Source: Tamarix chinensis | Lineage: Eukaryota; Streptophyta; Magnoliopsida; Caryophyllales; Tamaricaceae | DNA length: 64,000 bases | Direction: 5' to 3' | Assembly (NCBI GenBank): GCA_030549775.1 | Contig: CM060175.1 | Coordinates: 3,782,564-3,846,563 of the forward strand | Notes under the pieces: generated by a model | What the model saw: only the letters and a program-made list of their open reading frames with translations | Databases searched by the model: none | Told to the model about the DNA's origin: nothing | Shown: positions 10,897 through 22,533 of the stretch, piece after piece | Layout of the letters: every line of letters begins with the position of its first letter | Position numbering within the stretch: position 1 is the stretch's first letter | Made by a program: the position numbers and the translations under genes

Positions 10897-13800
10897 TGGA
10901 TGACCGTGTGTGGTAGAAATATCATACCCTTATGTTTTGTTAGCCGAGAGAGTTTCCATGTCATTTTTGTTCATAATAGAGAATTAGTGCTTGTACTTAA
11001 AGCTCTTAACAAATCATATTTATGTGATTGAGATCTATGAAAAGATAATAATTAAATTTGAGCTTAGATATGACTTAGGTAGCCTTATTGTTTATCTTAA
11101 GTGTGATATTGATATCATATGATGTTCCTTGATCGTGATTCTTATTGTATGCATGTGTTATGAATATTTTTGGATGAATGTGTAAGGTTCATTATCATCT
11201 ATAAATTCAAATTCAATATTTCTTGTGCTTAACACGATTATTATTGCATGTATACTTTGAGTATGTTATAACATGATTTTGTCATACCATGGTTTTATGT
11301 TTACCATGAGCCTTATATGTTTATGATAGATTTAATCAATAGTTGGATGCACGAATGCTATACTTGTTGTTTGGTCACTCTAATGATCTCAGCTTTTATC
11401 TAGTGGAGATGATCATGTGTGTAGGAGTTTGATGATAGTTAGTAGATGATCTTTCCTTAGAGAGTATTTTGAACTATCAAACTTGATAGTTTTTTCCCTT
11501 CATTTGAGGATCTTTTGTTTGTATTATTGAATGCTTAAACTCTATGTTATTATTTCTGTGTATTTTAATTAAATTTTGATAACAAAGTATTGGTTTGTAT
11601 AACCATTAACGATTTATCAACCTTACCACATCTCTTTGTGATAACTTTTCATGTTAGCTACTTCTCATCATTTTAGCCTTACATATAACCTTAGATCAAT
11701 TTCATACACTTATCTTTAGTTAGGTGTGAACGGGCTATTCAAATCATATTTGATGAATCTCATCACTGATATTTTCTTTTAGGAATTTATATTGCTAAAT
11801 TCATAGACGTGTTAATGTAGGTATACATATTTCTAAGTTTGTTTATCAACAAGCTCTCTTTCATTTGTTTTTTAAGTGGTTATATTCTTAGTGGAGATTG
11901 AACATCGATTACAGTATGGCATGTCATCCATACTATTTTTACTTTAAAAGTGGTGGTTATTTAAAATCTTTCATAGCGTGTATGTTAAATATATTATATT
12001 GAATTCTTAAAAAATTAATAATAAATACATCCTATGTATAAAAAAAGTTAAAATATATCAATGAAATAAAAAATAAACTTAAAACACATTAAAACTATAC
12101 TAGTGAAATAAAGAAAGAAAGAAAGAAACAATCCAAATAAAAAAAATATTCTCAAATCATAATACTCCATCTAATTCAAAATATATGTCATCATGAATTT
12201 TAATGATAAACTTTGATCATTAATATTTATTAATGTATATTGATAAAAATTATAAAAAATAATATTACAAAAATATTTTTAAATATGAGTAGAATTGTAA
12301 TATCACATTCTCTCAAAGCTTAATTACCATATGTTATTGGTCTAGTAACACATCTTTAATATATATATATATATAACAATAAGTTTCATTCTATTCGTGT
12401 TAATTTTTAAATATTTCATCGATTATTTCTCTCATTTTTGGAAAGCAAATTTATCAACATTTTTCTGATTTCCTTATTTTTGCTCTTTTCAACCCGTTCA
12501 AAATTTTTAAATCAATTCAAAAATATTTTTGAGTTCATTCATCCATTATATTAGTTTATATTTCACTATTTTCTTCCAAATTATTAAATTGCAAAAAACA
12601 ATTCATTTATGCAATTAGATGATTTTAGCCATTTTTGTTATTTTTAATCCGTTAGTCATCAAATAAACTTTAAAACCAAATATTTTTATATATTTGGTTT
12701 TCTAAAAATATTCCACTTAAATCTATGGCAAGTTGAACCCCTAGTTATTTATTGTGGCATTTGCAGAAAAATAGGCTTTTGCAACTTATTCGTTTTTGCT
12801 CGTTTTCCGTTTGTCGAGTTTCAAACCAACTCTAATACTCAATATTTTTATATATTTGAGTTTATAAGATTATTCTATACCTTTCCATAATTTTTTTATG
12901 ATTTTTAGATTCAATTGATATTTTTCCTAATAAGTGTGTATTATTGGACTTTCTTGCAATTTAATTAATCAAAATAAATTGTAACAAATCCTCTAATTAA
13001 TGCTTCAATTCTAACTAGTCTCATAACCAAACTATATCAGATTTGTAACTTGGTTACATTTCTTCTAACAAAAAAATGCAACTAGTACCATCATCATGAT
13101 TTTATGATATTTTTCTTACACACTTAATCATAGTCTACCATCTTTGTTATACCCTTAATCCTAGCACTCAAGTGAGGCTAAATTCAAATAAAAAATTCAC
13201 TCAACACTCCAACATATTATATATTCCTCTATTTTTTGCCTAACCATGTGTTCCAGTTGCAAAACACACGTAGAATAATAAAATTTCAATGAAGTTCAAA
13301 GTTGATTTCTTTCCAACTTGCACCAACTCGTTATCTGTCTCTAATAGTTCCTTTTCTTTGGTTTTTGTTTCTTTTAAAATATTGCATTGCATAATAAAAC
13401 TCTATACCATTTTTGTCTCTTAAGTCAATCTTCTTTAAGCTTACTCTTAACCAAATATTTTATTTCCAACCAGCTTTACAATGGTAAGTATAATGATTTT
13501 TTTGTGAGTTGCAGAAGCTACCACACATTGACCTTGGTTAATTTACTTTTTACTCTTGCTGGATTTTGTTCCTTGCATGTTATGATTCATCTAAGAACTA
13601 TTTTGATCCAAGAAATTGTGCCCCTACCCTATTCTTTTTCCTCTATTGTGCCTTATCGAGTAATCTTAAAAATTTAACTGTAATTGTTGTGTGTGTTATA
13701 GCAGATCTTTTGTGCCTTTCCTCTCTTCTTTTCTCCTTTTTTTCCTTTCCATTAGCCCTCCAAAACCTTAATTTGTCATCCCTTGGAGGTTGTTGGTTGT

Positions 13801-14618
13801 TTTTGTGGTGGTTTTCAAGCCTCTATATTTAAGATAATCTTTTTCATTTCACTTTTTCCATTTTAATTCTTTTATTTTCCATTTTTCTTATTTATTAATA
13901 TTGGTTTATCTAACTCTTTTATCTTGAATTCTTGAAGGTAACCAAGTGGGTTTAGAGAAGGAATTTATAAAGTCCTTATTTTAGCTCAGCTAAGGTGCTT
14001 AGAAATTTTAATAACTGAACTAACCTTTAGAAATAGGATTTTGTGCTAAGTTTTTTATATGTTATTTTATATATGATTAGTTTTATTTTAATTATAAGTA
14101 TGAAATATTATCTTGAAAAATATTTGATGACGTGTGTATGTTTCTATCTTATGTACTTAAGCATGAAAAATTAATAAGAAGATGAAATGTGTGATTTTTA
14201 TATGTTCTTATATCTATTGGAAAAGTGATAAATATTTAGTAGAGTAGTGCATAATATATTTGTAGCATTGTGATGAATATACCTGGATTTAAAGTTGTTT
14301 AGCTCTCATCCTTGTTATTTTATGTGAGTTTTGGTTGTTTTAAATTTATCTAAGTATTCCATTGTATTTATAATAGGGTATAGAAGCTAGGTCATGAATG
14401 TTTTTATCATTTAATGTTGAAATAAATTTATTTAAGGATCGAACATATTCCAACATGGGTATATTGTGCATAACATATTGTTTATGAAAGTTTTAGGTTT
14501 ACCATTTTCATCATTGGATCTTTTATATAAAATTTGGTATATGATATGTTTGGGTTTGCTTTTGTTTAGAGTAAGTTATGCATTTTAGAAATTTAAGATA
14601 AGTTTAGGTGAATAAAGA
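10897..14618. other. AT-rich gene-free stretch, possible old LTR DNA
   Basis: No credible gene. The two ORFs at 13387-13832 are hydrophobic and phenylalanine/leucine-rich, with no recognisable domain. A pyrimidine-rich tract at 13720-13760 and the block around 13930-14060 resemble, in opposite orientation, sequence of the 6454 LTR near 8800-8900. I infer that 13.4-14.6 kb plus 27.08-28.83 kb were once a single + sense family-A LTR, later split by the solo LTR at 14624. A (GAAA)n run lies at 12110-12127 and a (TA)n run at 12361-12375. Confidence 0.35.
12148..12300. repeat. Stowaway-like dispersed repeat, copy 1
   Basis: TACTCCATCTAATTCAAAAT begins near 12163, followed by ATGTCATCATGAATTTTAATG and ATAAACTTTGATCATTAATA. 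The copy at 28873-29085 matches over about 140 bp in the same orientation, and its right end GATGGAGTA supplies the inverted complement of TACTCCATC. The TA-flanked TACTCCATC end suggests a Stowaway/mariner-type MITE. The flanking word TTCTCAAATCAT is shared too, so a small segmental copy is also possible. Confidence 0.5.
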
Positions 14619-15294
14619 CATTTTGTAACACACCCAAATTTACTACTGAAAAATTTCGTTTACTTTAAAGGAGTTTAACATAAGCAAGCAGATAAAACTG
14701 TAAATTCGGGGGTATTACCGCCACACTTAGTACCAGATCGATTCACTCCTACCGACTCGATACTAAGTGCTAAGGCTAAAAAGAATAGAACCAAACGAAT
14801 CATTAGTAAAGCATAAGTTTTACGGAATCAGAGTGCGAAAGTCAAGAGTTACATTCCGAAGTACAATTTAAAAATTCTAAATGTCAGAGGACTTAAAATA
14901 ACGGAATAACAAAGTACGATAATGCAAAAAAACAAGATAGGGGAAGCTCTCCAGCCACGTCACTCTCGGCCCCCAAGCTAGATCCAGACTCAACTCTTGG
15001 CCCTAAAAATGCCACAGACATCGTCCCCTACCTGCAAAACTCAGACGAGACTTCTGCTCGTGGGAATGAGCAGCACCCATAAAACGGGTGATCAGTACGC
15101 TACGTACCGAGTAAGGGAACAGACACACTAGGGCCCACATACACAAAAATACATGAACAAGCAGACATAACATGTGAATAATAAATAATAACACAGATGG
15201 ACAATGCTGGTTACGGATTAGATAACTTTCTCATAAGATCTCAGATAATTATAACGATTCACATCATAGTCTTTATCGATCCATGTGAGTGCGG

Positions 15295-15375
15295 GAGCTC
15301 CACTATTATAGCCGGTGGAACGGTCGTGAGGGCCATGCCCTGCCACTATTATAGCCGGTGGAACGGTCGCGAGTG
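15295..15375. repeat. CCACTATTATAGCCGGTGG minisatellite, left part
   Basis: Two near-identical units (CACTATTATAGCCGGTGGAA, then CGGTCGYGAG), interrupted by the nested element at 15378. The array resumes at 22545 with CACTATTATTTACCGGTGG and continues to about 22775. Each unit can fold on itself through CCAC/GTGG. Confidence 0.8.
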
Positions 15376-15377
15376 TA

Positions 15378-17132
15378 TGGTGCGACCGTAGCCGGCACGC
15401 AATTTAAACCCTCTTGTCGTCAATTGTAGCACTGGTAAATAGGGTATCGTTCTAGCCGGGGATTGAGAGGGCTCACCTCTATCTAACTAGCTTAAACTAT
15501 AAATAAAATAAAAACACTAAATAACCTAAAATAAATAAATAAGAAAAATACTAATGGGGGTTTATCAAAATAAGAATAAAATAATAAAAGGATTAAATAA
15601 AATAAAATAAACTAATAATGAAAATAATGGAAAATAATGGGAAACTAGCAGATAGGAGAAATATGTTAGGGAAATAAAAATCCACCACTAGATTAGATCG
15701 AGATATAATATTTATTTCTAAGTCATCTTTTAATCGTGAGAAAGAGATCGACCAAGTTGCACACCAAAAGCAGGTCTATACACCTTATATTACTTCCCTT
15801 AATTAAATTAATACGACAAAGCGCCAATATTAACCCTATTAAATACTAGCAGTATAGCAGCAACAAGCGGCTCCTATATTTAACTAGATTTAATGCATTA
15901 AGTGTAAGTGGAAGGCTGTCAATCTAAGTACCCAGACTAGTACAAAAAGCATGTCTAGCTGTATTTCCTATTCTTGACCCACACGTATCGAAACGTTTTA
16001 CCACTTCGGTTAGAATCACAAAACGATTAGGTGAATTGCTATCTAACCTAGCTGCAATTTATACATATAAATTCTAGTATATTTAGATGGCCACCTAGCA
16101 AGCAATTTATCCTACATACTGTCACTTATGAGGTACCAGAACAAGGCATGCACCAAATAAATTATACTGGACAGAATCACACATATAAACGATAGCAATT
16201 AATATAGAGTCAAGAAACAATCTCACGAAACAAAGAAAATAAAATTATAAATCAAACCATAATCTAGGGTTTCAAATTAATCCCTAACAATAAATAATCA
16301 GCCACTCATAATTAAAGAATTAATTACACAGAAATATATATCTAAAATATAAATTAAAAATAAGAGAAAGAAATAACCGGAATTAATTTTGAATTAAAGA
16401 TCAAGAATTTATTCAGATAAAAATTAATTTTATCTGAAATAAATTCTACCGGGTATTAAATCTTCCTCTAATTTTTCTTCCTTCTCGGCCTTTATTTCTG
16501 TGCAAGAATTTCTTTCTCTTTTTCTTTTTCTTCGGCTGGCGGCTGATGGCGCGTCGACCTCGTGCGTCGCTGTGCTGCCTCGATTTCCGTGCGTCGCTGC
16601 TGCTCGTCCGTGCGTCTGGCTTCTCTGCGGCTCTCTCTCTCCGAGCCTCCTTGCCTTGAAAGCTCTCGTGCCGCGCGCCTCTGTCAGAGCCTGACGGCTC
16701 TGTCTCCTGCCCGTCTCTCCTTCTGCGTCGTTTCTTTCTGCCGCTCCCGTCTTTATAATTTTTCTTTCGTCCGTCCACGTCAGCCCTCGCTGACTCTTCT
16801 TCCCATTTCGTGCGGCTCCGTTTGGTTGATCTTGTTACAGACCTTTGGGCCTTCGGCCTTCGGCCGTTGGTCCAAAGGTCTTATTTCTTTTTTCTTTTTT
16901 TTAATTTTCTTTTATTTAAAAACAAAACCTGCAAAATAAAATTTAATAAATATTAATAAATAATATTTATTCTAAATTTACTTAAATTATATCATTTTAG
17001 CTCAAATAATAAAATTTATGCAATTTTTACCACTTAAGCATAAAACAATAATTATTCCCCTATATTAGTTAAATAAACTACCAAAAACTAAGATTATAAG
17101 GGTATAAAATGTGTCAAAATATGAACTCATCA
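15378..17132 (-). repeat. 3' LTR of the young element
   Basis: It begins TGGTGCGACCGTAGCCGG and ends ATATGAACTCATCA on the + strand (minus sense TGATGAGTTC ... CGCACCA). A GC-rich block at about 16450-16880 stands out in otherwise AT-rich DNA. It carries a TATA-like AATTATAAAGACGGG on the minus strand at 16746-16760, a plausible U3/R promoter. The lysine/arginine-rich minus ORF (16446-16778) and the + ORFs over the same block are side effects of that composition and appear identically in the other LTR. Confidence 0.95.
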
Positions 17133-17145
17133 CACCCCCACACTT
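17133..17145 (-). other. Polypurine tract
   Basis: Minus strand AAGTGTGGGGGTG abuts the 3' LTR start TGATGAG. Upstream in minus sense is TTGAGGACAAGCAAGAAGCT, a motif usual before the polypurine tract in Athila-like plant elements. It would prime plus-strand DNA synthesis. Confidence 0.8.
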
Positions 17146-17364
17146 AGCTTCTTGCTTGTCCTCAAGCAAGTTATTACTCTAAACAAATAAAATTAAATTA
17201 ACTAGCCACTTTCGTAGGTCTCACGATTACACTTAGCATGTGTAACAAGCCCTTTAAACCCCTAGGTCACCCATCGAGGACGAGTAAGGTCTCGTGAGGG
17301 TTTCGCAGATGATATACCCACAAAATCACACACAAATAAATATAAAAAAAAAATCACACCTAAA

Positions 17365-17405
<41 letters not shown>

Positions 17406-19132
17406 AACTAAAACCATATACCTAACGCCCTTAACCATATTTGTCTCAGAATCTTTTACTTTCAAATGTCAAGATTAGCAATCAATCAAAATTCAGCATT
17501 GGGAGATTTAAAGAATCAACTTCAACATATGGTTCACACATAAACATGACAGGTATGAACAGATCAATATTATGGATAAAAATCTACCACGCCTTAGTCA
17601 CATCAAGATCCATCCTCACTATGGATACCCTCTATTTTTTTCTCTCTTAGATTCATGGCTACAAATGTCTAAGAACACTCATGTATGTGAGCTAAGATGA
17701 TAAAGATAACAAACGACTCACATATATAAACAAATAAGGCTCATGTTCTTGTGGATAAAACCTCATGAAAGATACCAAATATTTGCCAAATGGACCGAAC
17801 CATATGCTTAACTCTTGTGACTAATCTCCAACAGATCAAAGGCTGCTCATCTCAAGAATCAAATAGGACTTACTTATTGGTTGTAATGGGGTTTAAGGTA
17901 AAGAAGGGTATGGATTATTTTAGGTGTGTGGTGCTAAAAAGATCAAGAGCTAGTGGAATCTAATAATTAGATGAAATATAAGCATATCTCCACATCAATG
18001 ATTAATGATACACCTCTCCACCTTCAAAATAAGATGTAACATGAATAGAAAATTCTCAACATCATCTCTATAACTCCCTCTCTTCCTTATATCCCAACAT
18101 TTTTTTTTTCATTCAAATTTTTTACTTCTTTTTTTTTACTTCTTTTTTTTTCATTTTTTTTTTCCACATAACCAATCCCTTTTCTTAGCATGCATATATT
18201 TCTTTCACACACACATTCACAACCACTTTTTATATCCATAATGATTTGATTTCCTTCCACTAGCTTTAAGCAATGGTAAAGATATTAAGGCCCGAAGGTT
18301 GTTGAATGTGGGTAATAACGAAAAAATGTATGCTCCATGTATAGGCTCAAAAGGGTTTCTATAGGATGTGCATCATGGATACACAAATTAGGTTAAGCTA
18401 TTTGGTCATGTGATGGATAATTCCTAAGCTGCCTTTATCATTTTCTCAATCAGAGCATGTTTTGACTATAAGCTTTGACTAGCACAAGAGTAAGTTCTAG
18501 TAATCTCTATAGTCCATTACAAGATCTATGGCAAATAATTTGATCAAAGCAATTAAACATATATGAGGTTTACAAAGAAAATTTTGAAGCCAAGAAAAAT
18601 AGTAGATGATTTTATGTAAATTCGCTCAGAAAAAGAAGGTACATATGGTTCAAATGATCACTGAGGAATGTGATGAATCTCAACATGCCATGTCGGTGGT
18701 TAGAAAATCATACACGTTCTTTCTCCATTCACATTTAGGCACATATATATGTGTTCCCTATATCAAAATCAACACAAAAAATCTCCACTTACTTTATCTC
18801 GATTTCATGATCCTCTTTTCCATTAGATTTCAAAGATATATTCCTCATTAACTAGTTAAGGGTTCCTACGACTCTAAAAATACTAAACATTCTAAAATTA
18901 TTAAACACTCTAAAAAAAATTTTTTATATAAAACACACGCACCCCCACACTTAAATCACACATTGTCCTCAATGTGTAAACAACTAAAGAAACATGTAAT
19001 TTTAAGTATGGAGAAAACAAAATAAATAAATAAATAACTAAAGGATAGAAAAACTCCCTATTGACATTGGGTTGCCTCCCAAGTAGCGCTTGTTTTTATG
19101 TCTTTAGCCTGACATGATCTCGGTTTACTCGT
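17146..19132 (-). other. Non-coding 3' half of the young element
   Basis: This lies between the gag-like ORF and the polypurine tract, where an autonomous relative would carry pol or env sequence. I see no RT, protease or integrase motif in any frame. It contains an (AAAT)n run of about 45 bp at 17362-17407, a T-rich stretch near 18100-18170, and a second polypurine-like motif at 18943-18984. The block GGGTTGCCTCCCAAGTAGCG at 19068-19087 is a word often seen in plant gypsy elements. The small ORFs 17262-17650 and 18606-18851 look accidental. Confidence 0.6.
18943..18984 (-). other. Second polypurine-tract-like motif
   Basis: Minus strand reads CACATTGAGGACAATGTGTG, then ATTTAAGTGTGGGGGTGCGTG. 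This copies the layout of the true tract at 17133-17170 (TTGAGGACAA ... AAGTGTGGGGGTG). It could be an internal tract used for plus-strand priming, or the relic of an ancestral 3' end. Which one cannot be decided from sequence. Confidence 0.5.
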
Positions 19133-20608
19133 TCAAGGTGGATACGTCCACTTGAGAGCTGCTTCACCAAATCCTTCCTTGTGATGATCATCTTTATCTT
19201 GCAAGGAAGAAAAAGACAATATGTTAGATTTAATGAAAGATTTGATCCAGCAAGAACGTAACTTACTTAGCATAGAGTTTAAGCTGGTGTGTAAATAGAG
19301 AATATTTTGTCCAATATCCATGTATCTTGATCTCTCTATTGAAGGAACATATTTTTCCATCTCAAAATCTTTAAACACATCCTTCCAACATAACCTCTCC
19401 TTTGGAGCATCACGCTTCTTATTAAATGTATCCAAGGTGATTTGATTACTCTCTTCACTCTTGGATCCATATAACCTGCTAAAAGAGGGAAAACAAGGAG
19501 TGTAGTTAGCATAAATAAAATCAGAGTGGTTCAAAGGCTTACCTTGTGTCTTATGGTTATCTCCAAGAAAAATTGGGGAATAAATGTTCAAAGATGGTAT
19601 ATGATAGGTGAAAGTGACAGTCTTGTCATCCATATACTTCTCTTTGTTCACTTGATCCTCATTTTGATGAGATTCTTCTTCTACTTTTATAGGCTCTTCT
19701 TCCACTTGATCTTGCTCTTCAATGTTTTTCATGGAAACCTCCTCAACTAGCTCATCCTCACATTCGGATATGGCATCATCATCCTCATAACTCTGACTTG
19801 AATTTGGAATTGAAGTACTAGAGAGCTCTTCTTGTGCTTGTGATTGATTCATTAGGTTGACCATATAACCTATTTTCTCCTCTATCACTGACATCCTTTC
19901 ATTTTGCATAATCTGACGTTGCACCAGTTGATTTAGGTTGTTTGTCAGTGCTTCAAAAATCTTATCCATTTTTTCTGAACTTGAGGGCTCTGAAATTGGA
20001 GAAGATTCTTGTTGAGGATATTGATAATGTTTTGACGCTTCATAATCACATATGTAAGGGTCTTGATATGGCACTGAATAATGATCATTCATTTGTATCA
20101 GTTGATTTTGGCTTTCTGCCAACTGGTTTTGACCATTCATCAATTCTTCAAGAATCTTATCCATTTTTTCTGAACTTGAGGGTTCTGAAACTGGAGAAGA
20201 ATCTTTTTGAGGATATTGATAATATTTTGAAGCTTCATATTCGTGCATGTAAGGGTCTTGATATGGCACTTGATACTGATCATTCATCTCCCATCCAAAG
20301 TTGGGTTGATGACTCATTTCCGAATAGTATGTGCTTGTATAGGGATCATGTCCTTGAAAACCATTGAAAGATTGAGCACCAGATTGTGTCCATCCTCCTC
20401 CTCTCATAGCTTGTTCATGGCAGGCATATGGATTTCCTTGCGTATGACACACTCCACTTGTATTAATAACTATAGCTTCAGCTACCTGCAAAACAAGAGT
20501 AGTGAGTTTGTTAAGTTTATCTTCAAGACTACTCATACTTACCTCATTTACTCTTGCGTTAAGATTCGAGTAAAGTTGTCCATAACCAAAGGATCCTCTC
20601 ATAGCCAC
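19133..20608 (-). CDS. Gag-like protein of non-autonomous LTR element (491 aa)
   Basis: This is the only long ORF of the 7.15-kb element, starting about 140 nt after the primer site in sense direction. Residues 12-35 (LYSNLNARVNEVSMSSLEDK) look like a coiled segment. Residues 53-110 (GVCHTQGNPYAC ... HDPYTSTYYSEMSHQPNFGW) match the layout of the Gag C-terminal region of Athila-like elements, in which a CxxC-like knuckle is followed by NPYSNTYNPGW-HPNFSW. Only parts of the zinc ligands remain. Residues about 109-235 contain a duplicated 65-residue unit (VPYQDPY ... SEPSSSEKMDKI). Residues 280-330 are strongly acidic. The C-terminal part has no recognised domain. No capsid core is obvious, so this may be a truncated Gag. 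The intact frame fits the young age of the element. Start choice is the first Met; an internal Met at residue 3 is possible. Confidence 0.75.
   Translation of the reverse strand: MAMRGSFGYGQLYSNLNARVNEVSMSSLEDKLNKLTTLVLQVAEAIVINTSGVCHTQGNPYACHEQAMRGGGWTQSGAQSFNGFQGHDPYTSTYYSEMSHQPNFGWEMNDQYQVPYQDPYMHEYEASKYYQYPQKDSSPVSEPSSSEKMDKILEELMNGQNQLAESQNQLIQMNDHYSVPYQDPYICDYEASKHYQYPQQESSPISEPSSSEKMDKIFEALTNNLNQLVQRQIMQNERMSVIEEKIGYMVNLMNQSQAQEELSSTSIPNSSQSYEDDDAISECEDELVEEVSMKNIEEQDQVEEEPIKVEEESHQNEDQVNKEKYMDDKTVTFTYHIPSLNIYSPIFLGDNHKTQGKPLNHSDFIYANYTPCFPSFSRLYGSKSEESNQITLDTFNKKRDAPKERLCWKDVFKDFEMEKYVPSIERSRYMDIGQNILYLHTSLNSMLSKLRSCWIKSFIKSNILSFSSLQDKDDHHKEGFGEAALKWTYPP
19919..20284 (-). repeat. Internal 195-bp duplication within the gag-like ORF
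   Basis: Two tandem units encode VPYQDPYMHEYEASKYYQYP and VPYQDPYICDYEASKHYQYP, each followed by SSP-V/I-SEPSSSEKMDKI. They are spaced 65 residues (195 nt) apart, so the duplication kept the frame. Nucleotide similarity is high but not perfect, so it predates this insertion. Confidence 0.85.
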
Positions 20609-20750
20609 CTGAAAATACTAACACTTCAAAGGAAAAGGTTACTATCAAAACACACCAAAAAAATCCTAAAATAAAACTAAAACAAAACTAAAAAAAAAAT
20701 AAAATGAAAACACACTAAAAATACTAGCAAAATAAAGGTGAAGTTACCAA

Positions 20751-20768
20751 TCCCCGGCAACGGCGCCA
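20751..20768 (-). other. Primer binding site, tRNA-Asp type
   Basis: Minus strand reads TGGCGCCGTTGCCGGGGA, complementary to the 3' end of plant tRNA-Asp. It lies five bases from the 5' LTR edge at 20774. This primer is the usual one for Athila-like elements. Confidence 0.9.
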
Positions 20769-20773
20769 AAAAT

Positions 20774-22528
20774 TGGTGCGACCGTAGCCGGCACGCAATT
20801 TAAACCCTCTTGTCGTCAATTGTAGCACTGGTAAATAGGGTATCGTTCTAGCCGGGGATTGAGAGGGCTCACCTCTATCTAACTAGCTTAAACTATAAAT
20901 AAAATAAAAACACTAAATAACCTAAAATAAATAAATAAGAAAAATACTAATGGGGGTTTATCAAAATAAGAATAAAATAATAAAAGGATTAAATAAAATA
21001 AAATAAACTAATAATGAAAATAATGGAAAATAATGGGAAACTAGCAGATAGGAGAAATATGTTAGGGAAATAAAAATCCACCACTAGATTAGATCGAGAT
21101 ATAATATTTATTTCTAAGTCATCTTTTAATCGTGAGAAAGAGATCGACCAAGTTGCACACCAAAAGCAGGTCTATACACCTTATATTACTTCCCTTAATT
21201 AAATTAATACGACAAAGCGCCAATATTAACCCTATTAAATACTAGCAGTATAGCAGCAACAAGCGGCTCCTATATTTAACTAGATTTAATGCATTAAGTG
21301 TAAGTGGAAGGCTGTCAATCTAAGTACCCAGACTAGTACAAAAAGCATGTCTAGCTGTATTTCCTATTCTTGACCCACACGTATCGAAACGTTTTACCAC
21401 TTCGGTTAGAATCACAAAACGATTAGGTGAATTGCTATCTAACCTAGCTGCAATTTATACATATAAATTCTAGTATATTTAGATGGCCACCTAGCAAGCA
21501 ATTTATCCTACATACTGTCACTTATGAGGTACCAGAACAAGGCATGCACCAAATAAATTATACTGGACAGAATCACACATATAAACGATAGCAATTAATA
21601 TAGAGTCAAGAAACAATCTCACGAAACAAAGAAAATAAAATTATAAATCAAACCATAATCTAGGGTTTCAAATTAATCCCTAACAATAAATAATCAGCCA
21701 CTCATAATTAAAGAATTAATTACACAGAAATATATATCTAAAATATAAATTAAAAATAAGAGAAAGAAATAACCGGAATTAATTTTGAATTAAAGATCAA
21801 GAATTTATTCAGATAAAAATTAATTTTATCTGAAATAAATTCTACCGGGTATTAAATCTTCCTCTAATTTTTCTTCCTTCTCGGCCTTTATTTCTGTGCA
21901 AGAATTTCTTTCTCTTTTTCTTTTTCTTCGGCTGGCGGCTGATGGCGCGTCGACCTCGTGCGTCGCTGTGCTGCCTCGATTTCCGTGCGTCGCTGCTGCT
22001 CGTCCGTGCGTCTGGCTTCTCTGCGGCTCTCTCTCTCCGAGCCTCCTTGCCTTGAAAGCTCTCGTGCCGCGCGCCTCTGTCAGAGCCTGACGGCTCTGTC
22101 TCCTGCCCGTCTCTCCTTCTGCGTCGTTTCTTTCTGCCGCTCCCGTCTTTATAATTTTTCTTTCGTCCGTCCACGTCAGCCCTCGCTGACTCTTCTTCCC
22201 ATTTCGTGCGGCTCCGTTTGGTTGATCTTGTTACAGACCTTTGGGCCTTCGGCCTTCGGCCGTTGGTCCAAAGGTCTTATTTCTTTTTTCTTTTTTTTAA
22301 TTTTCTTTTATTTAAAAACAAAACCTGCAAAATAAAATTTAATAAATATTAATAAATAATATTTATTCTAAATTTACTTAAATTATATCATTTTAGCTCA
22401 AATAATAAAATTTATGCAATTTTTACCACTTAAGCATAAAACAATAATTATTCCCCTATATTAGTTAAATAAACTACCAAAAACTAAGATTATAAGGGTA
22501 TAAAATGTGTCAAAATATGAACTCATCA
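20774..22528 (-). repeat. 5' LTR of the young element
   Basis: Same 1755 bp as 15378-17132, shifted by 5396, with no difference in the stretches compared (starts, GC-rich block, AT-rich end, all ORF boundaries). The TATA-like motif on the minus strand is at about 22142-22156. Transcription would run leftward into the primer site and gag-like ORF. Confidence 0.95.
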
Positions 22529-22533
22529 GTGTA

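Larger units (their letters stand above)
15373..22533 (-). mobile_element. Young non-autonomous LTR retrotransposon (Athila-like / TR-GAG type)
   Basis: Target duplication GTGTA is at 15373-15377 and 22529-22533. The element is 15378-22528 (7151 bp), with two 1755-bp LTRs offset by exactly 5396 bp. Every stretch I compared between the LTRs is identical, so insertion is recent. On the minus strand the order is: 5' LTR (22528-20774), tRNA-Asp primer site (20768-20751), gag-like ORF (20608-19133), about 2 kb non-coding, polypurine tract (17145-17133), 3' LTR (17132-15378). No protease, RT, RNase H or integrase is present, so it must borrow enzymes from a relative. The tRNA-Asp site and the TTGAGGACAAGC / GTGTGGGGG style of polypurine tract are typical of Athila-like plant gypsy elements; that placement is inference. 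Confidence 0.92.

Noticed and set aside
13387..13832. Two overlapping hydrophobic ORFs (96 and 88 aa)
   Set aside because: T-rich composition alone explains them; no signal or membrane-protein family is recognisable.
16446..16939. Arginine-rich 110-aa and cysteine/serine-rich 125-aa ORFs, duplicated at 21842-22335
   Set aside because: They lie wholly inside the LTRs and are duplicated only because the LTRs are; no domain is visible.
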